From JBFELO01 sp041552055 (GTDB lineage Bacteria; Acidobacteriota; Thermoanaerobaculia; Thermoanaerobaculales; Sulfomarinibacteraceae): a stretch of DNA of 32,219 nucleotides. The notes under the pieces were generated by a model. That model saw only the letters and a program-made list of their open reading frames with translations, made no database searches and was not told where the DNA came from. Both the position numbers and the translations under genes were made by a program. Numbering within the stretch: the first letter of the stretch is position 1; the number at the start of each line of letters is the position of its first letter. Positions 28,217-32,219 of this stretch are shown here, piece after piece. The stretch is from positions 1 to 32,219 of the forward strand of contig JBFELO010000046.1 of the NCBI GenBank assembly GCA_041552055.1, in the 5' to 3' direction.

Positions 28217-28284
28217 AATCGAGATTCTATCTCGAATCTCCGTCGAGATCACAATCGAGCCGGGAGGTGAGGAATTCCGGATCG
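28217..28284 (-). promoter_or_regulatory. Regulatory module upstream of the FAD oxidoreductase
   Basis: The inverted repeat CGAGATAGAATCTCG (28220-28234, minus strand) is perfect: CGAGAT, three bases, ATCTCG. Within it lies TAGAAT, a 5/6 match to a -10, with TTGTGA 19 nt upstream. AATCG and CCGGAATTCCT occupy the same offsets as in the module at 26496-26563, and both inverted repeats begin 105 nt before their start codons. The 338-bp divergent gap 28116-28453 contains nothing else recognisable; the plus-strand promoter of the phosphatase-like gene is not obvious. Confidence 0.6.
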
Positions 28285-28453
28285 CGGGGAACTTCTTTCG
28301 ATGGACGGAGAGGGGGATCCTGTGAGGAACAGCTTGCCCGGCTCGACGCTCGACACAGACTCGGTCATTCAAGCTGTAACAGAGCTGTCACTGCGGTGCC
28401 TGGGTGCAGAACTTGAACGGCGAGGGGTCGTACCATCGTCACAGGAGGAGCCG

Positions 28454-29056
28454 ATGCAAAAGACGCGGAGATTCTCAGGGTTCCTGGCCGTGGCCATGGT
28501 GTTCGCGTTCACCGGGATTGCGGCGGGATCGGATGGAGCGACGGTCGAGTTGGGCGTCGACGGGGAGGAGATGCCGGCGGCTGTCAAAGGGTTCGAAGGA
28601 GTCGAACGAAACCTGTACCGCGACGGCCGGGTCTACCTCGGCGGGCAGCCGAGCGAGGACGCGCTCGGCCAATTCAAGGAGCTCGGCGTGACGGTCGTGG
28701 TCAATCTGCGGACCCCCGGCGAGATGGAGGACCGCGAACGGGTGCCGTTCGACGAGGCAGAGGTTGTCGAGGCGCTCGGGTTGGAGTACGTCTGGATACC
28801 GCTGGGCGGTGAAGATCATCCGTACACTCCAGCTGCTGTCGACCGGTTCGCCGAGGTCATGCGACGACATGATGGCGCGGTACTGGTCCACTGCACCATG
28901 GGTTGGCGAGTGGCCTATCTGTGGGTCGCGTATCTGATTCGCGAGCACGGGTTCGAGCTCGACGATGCGTTGGCCCGGGGCGAGGCGGTCGCGATCGGTC
29001 CTTCGCCGCTCGAGGGCCTGCTCGATCGGCCGCTCGATCTGGCCTACGCGCAGTGA
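28454..29056 (+). CDS. Exported phosphatase-like protein of the DUF442/beta-lactamase-hydrolase-like type, 200 aa
   Basis: ATG 28454 has AGGAGG 6 nt upstream; the longer open frame to 28301 lacks this. The product opens with a signal peptide (MQKTRRFSGFLAVAMVFAFTGIAAG). Residues 60-90 give VYLGGQPSEDALGQFKELGV then VVVNLRTPGEM, the typical beginning of cysteine-phosphatase-fold proteins of the DUF442/BLH-like class. The active-site loop is HCTMGWR at 146-152, with Cys147, Gly150 and Arg152. This is C-x4-R rather than the C-x5-R of classical tyrosine phosphatases, as seen in DUF442-type sequences (CxxGxR). It is probably periplasmic or secreted. The gene is divergent from the oxidoreductase and may share its control region. 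Its proximity to a kinase operon is suggestive, but its exported location argues against a direct partnership with the cytoplasmic kinase domains. Confidence 0.85.
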   Translation: MQKTRRFSGFLAVAMVFAFTGIAAGSDGATVELGVDGEEMPAAVKGFEGVERNLYRDGRVYLGGQPSEDALGQFKELGVTVVVNLRTPGEMEDRERVPFDEAEVVEALGLEYVWIPLGGEDHPYTPAAVDRFAEVMRRHDGAVLVHCTMGWRVAYLWVAYLIREHGFELDDALARGEAVAIGPSPLEGLLDRPLDLAYAQ

Positions 29057-29199
29057 CAGTCGATGGAGTGGGCTGGGCGACCGTCCGTGAACGGCTCCCG
29101 TCCGCTCTTCGAATCGGGAGTTCCGCACGAGACCGAATCGGTGATTGGGCGCAAAGAAGGGAACGGACACTCCCAACAGGCCAACACGACACACGATCC

Positions 29200-29221
29200 G
29201 GGCCGACCCTTCGGTCAGCCC
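29200..29221. terminator. Hairpin between convergent genes, overlapping hydrogenase protease stop
   Basis: GGGC-C-GACC (29200-29208) pairs with GGTC-A-GCCC (29213-29221), eight base pairs interrupted by one mismatch with a CTTC loop. It spans the stop codon of the maturation protease. No T tract follows on either strand, so the terminator role is only plausible. The rest of the 29057-29214 gap shows no other clear structure. Confidence 0.4.
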
Positions 29222-29685
29222 TGAAGGCTATCGGCAACTCGAATGGCCCGCGCGCACGCGGGTCCGATGGCCGCCTCGACCGCTGGCGTGCAACGCTCTG
29301 AAAGAGTCTTGGCGTCCTGAATCTGCACAGCCACAATGCTGATTCTCGGGGGAATCTTCAGACCGAGGCGGCGTCCGGTCTCGAGAATCGTGACCAGGTC
29401 ACTCTCGTGGAGGTTGATCGTGTTCGACGTCGCGTGTTCCCCGAGATCTTCCAAGGTCAGCTCGAGGATCGTGCCCGGGGGCTGGCCACAGTCGATGGCG
29501 TCGACGATGACAACGGAATCGTATCCGGTGACAAGGTCGAGCAACCCGAACCCGCTCGTCCCGGCGTACGCGACATCGACGTTTTCGGATGTCCCGGTGT
29601 GCGCGAGTCTCCTGGCGACGTGGACCCCGACACCGTCGTCGGATCGCACCGTGTTCCCGATACCGAGGATGAGGGCTCGCTTCAT
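29215..29685 (-). CDS. [NiFe] hydrogenase maturation protease (HyaD/HycI family), 156 aa
   Basis: This endopeptidase removes the C-terminal tail of the hydrogenase large subunit after nickel insertion, in the cytoplasm. ATG 29685 overlaps the large-subunit stop in ATGA (29682-29685), so the two are translationally coupled; the open frame continues upstream but inside the large-subunit gene. The family opening LILGIGNTVRSDDGVG contains the acidic nickel-sensing position (Asp16/Asp17). Asp62 in VVIVDAIDCG and His93 in NLHESDL are the other two expected metal ligands. The length is normal for the family. Its presence beside a large subunit with an intact tail argues for a functional maturation pathway. 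Confidence 0.94.
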   Translation of the reverse strand: MKRALILGIGNTVRSDDGVGVHVARRLAHTGTSENVDVAYAGTSGFGLLDLVTGYDSVVIVDAIDCGQPPGTILELTLEDLGEHATSNTINLHESDLVTILETGRRLGLKIPPRISIVAVQIQDAKTLSERCTPAVEAAIGPACARAIRVADSLQG

Positions 29686-31139
29686 CGTTCTGCCGTCTCG
29701 ATGGATCCGTCGGGACGGTGGATTCGCAGGCGCAGCGGCAATCGGCCCGGGAGTGTGTGGGTCGCACACGCGAGGCACGGGTCGTAGGCTCGGAACGCCA
29801 TTTCCACCCGGTCGAGAATCCCCTCGGACACCTCACCACCGCGGATGAAGGTCTGGGCCGCCTTTTTGACGGACATGCACATGCCGGCGTTGTTCTGTGC
29901 CGTGGCGACGATCAGGTTGACCTTCTTCACGATGCCCTCTGCGTTGGTCTCGTAGTGGTGGTACAGGGTGCCCCTGGCCGCCTCCACCGCACCGACGCCC
30001 TCCCGCGGGCGCTCGCTGGGCAGGACGCGGATGTCCGTACCCGTGATCTCCGGATCATTGGCGAGTCGTTGCACCTCTTCACAGGCAAACAAGAGCTCCA
30101 CCAGCCGCGCCCAGTTGAAGCCGAGGGTGTGATGGACCGGCCTGCCCCCGAAGTACGAGAAGAACTCTTCGTAGGCCTGCTGTGCTCCGGGCGTCGCCAT
30201 TCCGCCGGCCACGTTCAGCCGTGCGAGGGCGTTGACCCGGAACACGCCGCTCTCCTCGCCGTCGGTGATCCCCGACCAGCCGACCTGTTTGAGGTAGGGG
30301 AACTTGAGGTACGACCAGGGCTCCACGTGCTCGGCCACGTGCTCCAGATAGTCGGCGGGATCGAAGCTCGCGATCTCACTCCCCTCCGGATCGATCACGC
30401 GAACCCGACCGTCATAGAAATTCACCTTCCCGTCAGGGTCCACGAGGCCTGCGTAATACGTGCGGTGGAGATAGGCGTCGCTCGTGATCACCCCGGCGAG
30501 GTCCTCGCGGCCGAGAATCCGCTCGCGGAACAGGTCGAGTGCGCGTTGCGCGAAGCCCACCAAGGATTCACCCATTTCCGCCGTGTCGGCCCGCTCCTCC
30601 TCGGACAGGGGGTGGGCCATTCCGCCAGGAACCGCCGCCACCGGGTGAATCGGATGTCCGGCGATGATGCCCTGGATCTTCTGGACGAAGCCGCGGTGCT
30701 TCAGGACGTCGAGACCGAAGTCGCGGCCGACCTCCTCGATGAACCCCAACAGGTTCCGTCTGGAGGGGTCCGCATCCGCGCCGGGGATGAAATCCGGAGC
30801 GGCCAGGGCGAAGAAGTGGAGCATGTGGCTGTGGGCGATGTGCGCGTTGTAGAACAGCTCGCGCAGCTTTCGAGCCGTGGGTGGGATCTCCAAACCATAC
30901 ACTGCGTCGGCGGCCTTGGCCGCGGCCATGTGGTGGGCGCCGGGGCACACGCCACAGATCTTGGGCATGATGCGGATCAGCTCCTCGACGGGGCGGCCCT
31001 CGCAGAATTTCTCGAAACCGCGCAGCTCGACGACCTGGAAGTAGGCGTCGGCCACGTTCCCGTCGTCGTCCAAAACGATGTCGATGGTGCCGTGGCCCTC
31101 GAGCCGGGTGATGGGCGAGATCCTGATCCGATCGACCAC
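29682..31139 (-). CDS. [NiFe] hydrogenase large subunit, group 3 type, 485 aa
   Basis: This is the catalytic subunit that binds the NiFe(CN)2CO centre. GTG 31139 is chosen because it gives the normal N-terminus VVDRIRISPITRLEGHG with GAGGAG just upstream; the open frame above lies in the small-subunit gene. The L1 motif is ICGVCPGAHH with Cys62 and Cys65, preceded by RGFEKFCEGRPVEEL. The L2 motif is DPCLACATH with Cys455 and Cys458. A 24-residue tail after His461 (beginning TLPGRLPL) would be removed by the protease encoded next. RGFEKFCEGRP and PKICGVCPGAHHMA resemble cytoplasmic group 3 enzymes (Mvh-like 3c, possibly 3b or 3d). The gene starts 2 bp after the small subunit ends. Subgroup placement is tentative. 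Confidence 0.95.
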   Translation of the reverse strand: MVDRIRISPITRLEGHGTIDIVLDDDGNVADAYFQVVELRGFEKFCEGRPVEELIRIMPKICGVCPGAHHMAAAKAADAVYGLEIPPTARKLRELFYNAHIAHSHMLHFFALAAPDFIPGADADPSRRNLLGFIEEVGRDFGLDVLKHRGFVQKIQGIIAGHPIHPVAAVPGGMAHPLSEEERADTAEMGESLVGFAQRALDLFRERILGREDLAGVITSDAYLHRTYYAGLVDPDGKVNFYDGRVRVIDPEGSEIASFDPADYLEHVAEHVEPWSYLKFPYLKQVGWSGITDGEESGVFRVNALARLNVAGGMATPGAQQAYEEFFSYFGGRPVHHTLGFNWARLVELLFACEEVQRLANDPEITGTDIRVLPSERPREGVGAVEAARGTLYHHYETNAEGIVKKVNLIVATAQNNAGMCMSVKKAAQTFIRGGEVSEGILDRVEMAFRAYDPCLACATHTLPGRLPLRLRIHRPDGSIETAER

Positions 31140-31141
31140 CG

Positions 31142-32155
31142 CTACTCCTCTCCCTCTCCAGGCCGGTCGTCGACCCTTCCCGGTATGATCGCGGTCGGCA
31201 GGCTGAACCGGTAGAAGGTCCCGGCGAGATCGGCGATCGAGCGGACCGTTCGCAACCGTTGGTTTGCGGGCACCCCGTCCTCGAACGGCAGGGCCGCGAT
31301 GGACCCGATCGCGGACAGCGCCTCGGCTCCTGGGTCGAGCATCTCGGCGGTGGGTCCGAAGCACCCCCGGCACGGCATGTTGACGTTGATACATGTGGCG
31401 CCGCAACCGCCGCGGGTGGCGATTCCCATGCAGACGATGCCCTGCTCGTGGAAGCAGGTCGTCGGGTCCGGCGCGATGGAATGGGGGCGGTGGACCGTTG
31501 CCATGCGATTGCCCTTGCGCGTGTCGATCCGCGGGCACTCGTCACACAGCGCGTTGTCCGATGCGAGCACGGTGCCACGAGGCGGGAGCTCGCCGGTCTC
31601 GGCGTATTGGATGATCATGTTCAGAGCTTCCAGGATCTCGGCCGGAGGCGGCGGGCAGCCGGGCACGATGACATCCACGTCGACGACCTGGTGGAGCGCG
31701 CGCACACGGTGCTCGAGTTCCGGGAGCTCCAATTGGTGGCCGTCCACTCGGGTGACGGCACGCGGCCGGATGTCGTCCGGATTGTCCGTTGACGGTGTGT
31801 CCCGGTACACGGTGTCGAGCAGGTCGTCGTTGGGGTACAGGTTGGCGAGACCCGGTATGCCGCCGAAGGAGGCACACGCGCCGAAGGCGACCAGCACCCT
31901 GCAGCGATCTCGCAGTAGTTGCGCGTCGGCCACGTGCTCCGACGTTCGCACGACACCGTTGAAGATTCCGATGTCGATCTCGCCGGTGCCGAACGCCCTC
32001 AGGTGGTCCCGCTTGAAGTCCATGGCGGCCGGCCAATAGACAATGTCGGCCGCGGCGGTGAGCTCGAGAATCATCTCTTCGCTGTCGAGCAGGGCCACGT
32101 CACATCCGCCGCAAGCGCCTGCCCAGTTGATCGCGACCGTGACCCGCTCCGACAC
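31142..32155 (-). CDS. [NiFe] hydrogenase small subunit, group 3 type, 337 aa
   Basis: This electron-transfer subunit pairs with the large subunit. GTG 32155 is preferred because AGGGGGA lies just upstream and the product begins SERVTVAINWAGACGGCD; GTG 32173 is an alternative. There is no Tat signal, so the enzyme is cytoplasmic. Proximal cluster ligands are Cys15, Cys18, Cys94 (FGACASFGG) and Cys167 (PGCPPPP). A second Cys set follows: Cys204, Cys207, Cys234, Cys242, Cys251, Cys255, Cys262 and Cys265 (phrases CDEC, CFHEQGIVC, ATRGGCGATC, MPCRGCFGP), enough for two more [4Fe-4S] clusters. This 12-Cys layout is typical of MvhG/FrhG/HydD-type subunits and excludes the short HoxY form. The usual electron-acceptor subunits must be encoded to the right of the window, if present. 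Confidence 0.94.
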   Translation of the reverse strand: MSERVTVAINWAGACGGCDVALLDSEEMILELTAAADIVYWPAAMDFKRDHLRAFGTGEIDIGIFNGVVRTSEHVADAQLLRDRCRVLVAFGACASFGGIPGLANLYPNDDLLDTVYRDTPSTDNPDDIRPRAVTRVDGHQLELPELEHRVRALHQVVDVDVIVPGCPPPPAEILEALNMIIQYAETGELPPRGTVLASDNALCDECPRIDTRKGNRMATVHRPHSIAPDPTTCFHEQGIVCMGIATRGGCGATCINVNMPCRGCFGPTAEMLDPGAEALSAIGSIAALPFEDGVPANQRLRTVRSIADLAGTFYRFSLPTAIIPGRVDDRPGEGEE

Positions 32156-32169
32156 TGCCCGTCCCCCTT

Positions 32170-32217
32170 TCACGCCTGTAGGAGCGGGTTGGGTCCAAGC
32201 GCTCTGAGGTCGGCATC
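32170..32217 (-). CDS. Probable 3' end of the preceding hydrogenase-operon gene
   Basis: On the minus strand the frame entering from the right edge reads DADLRALGPNPLLQA and stops at TGA 32170-32172, 14 nt before the preferred start of the small subunit. Spacing and direction fit a co-transcribed upstream gene, but 15 residues are too few to identify it. Confidence 0.4.
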   Translation of the reverse strand, partial: DADLRALGPNPLLQA

Positions 32218-32219
32218 CA

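Noticed and set aside
28116..28372. Upstream extension of the FAD oxidoreductase frame to a TTG at 28372
   Set aside because: It would cross the promoter module and has no ribosome site; the family-like start MSDIRIEELAA with GGAGG is at 28115 in the neighbouring frame.
28301..28453. Longer N-terminus for the phosphatase-like protein
   Set aside because: It would bury the signal peptide; ATG 28454 has AGGAGG at the right distance.
31140..31538. N-terminal extension of the hydrogenase large subunit inside the small-subunit gene
   Set aside because: Arg/His-rich nonsense with no homology; GTG 31139 gives the canonical start.

Overview
The window is GC-rich DNA from a Gram-negative-type bacterium: it encodes an outer-membrane beta-barrel protein, a periplasmic adaptor and several exported enzymes. 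Five tandem Ser/Thr kinases, four of them carrying PD40/TolB-type beta-propellers, together with kinase-TPR architecture, resemble Acidobacteriota (Thermoanaerobaculia-like) or neighbouring deep soil/sediment lineages. This placement is inferred from gene content; no rRNA or marker gene is present to confirm it.

Layout. 1-630 (+) is the 3' part of acetate kinase. 793-2467 (-) holds an unrecognised 317-aa protein and a small outer-membrane barrel. 2630-7063 (-) is a tightly overlapped MacAB-like export operon: adaptor, ATPase and two FtsX-type permeases. 7236-7959 (+) is a graveyard in which a stop-containing SDR dehydrogenase is fused to the tail of a TIGR04076-like protein. 8071-12404 (-) carries two large secreted peptidases, one sedolisin-like and one HExxHxxGxxH metalloprotease. 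12673-26394 (-) is one six-gene operon of about 13.7 kb: five transmembrane Ser/Thr kinases and a terminal 128-aa protein. 26735-28115 (-) is an FAD oxidoreductase whose reading frame is broken near the start. 28454-29056 (+) is an exported phosphatase-like protein. 29215-32155 (-) is a group-3-type [NiFe] hydrogenase (small subunit, large subunit, maturation protease) whose electron-transfer partners lie beyond the right edge.

How the parts may work together. The kinases share one plan: cytoplasmic RD-type kinase, one membrane helix, then an extracytoplasmic beta-propeller, or a TolB-like domain plus TPRs in one case. They overlap or nearly touch, so the cell would make them as a set. The kinase operon and the FAD oxidoreductase gene have related 68-bp modules (43/68 identical, ungapped) at exactly the same distance (about 105 nt) upstream of their start codons, each containing an inverted repeat over a possible -10 box. 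This suggests shared control. A related inverted repeat lies upstream of the sedolisin-like peptidase.

Most striking is a tandem array of four 8-bp units in the same loop of two adjacent kinase genes. Eight is not a multiple of three, so gain or loss of one unit would change the reading frame. This is a possible phase-variation switch in signalling proteins. Both the switch and the common regulation are inferences from sequence.
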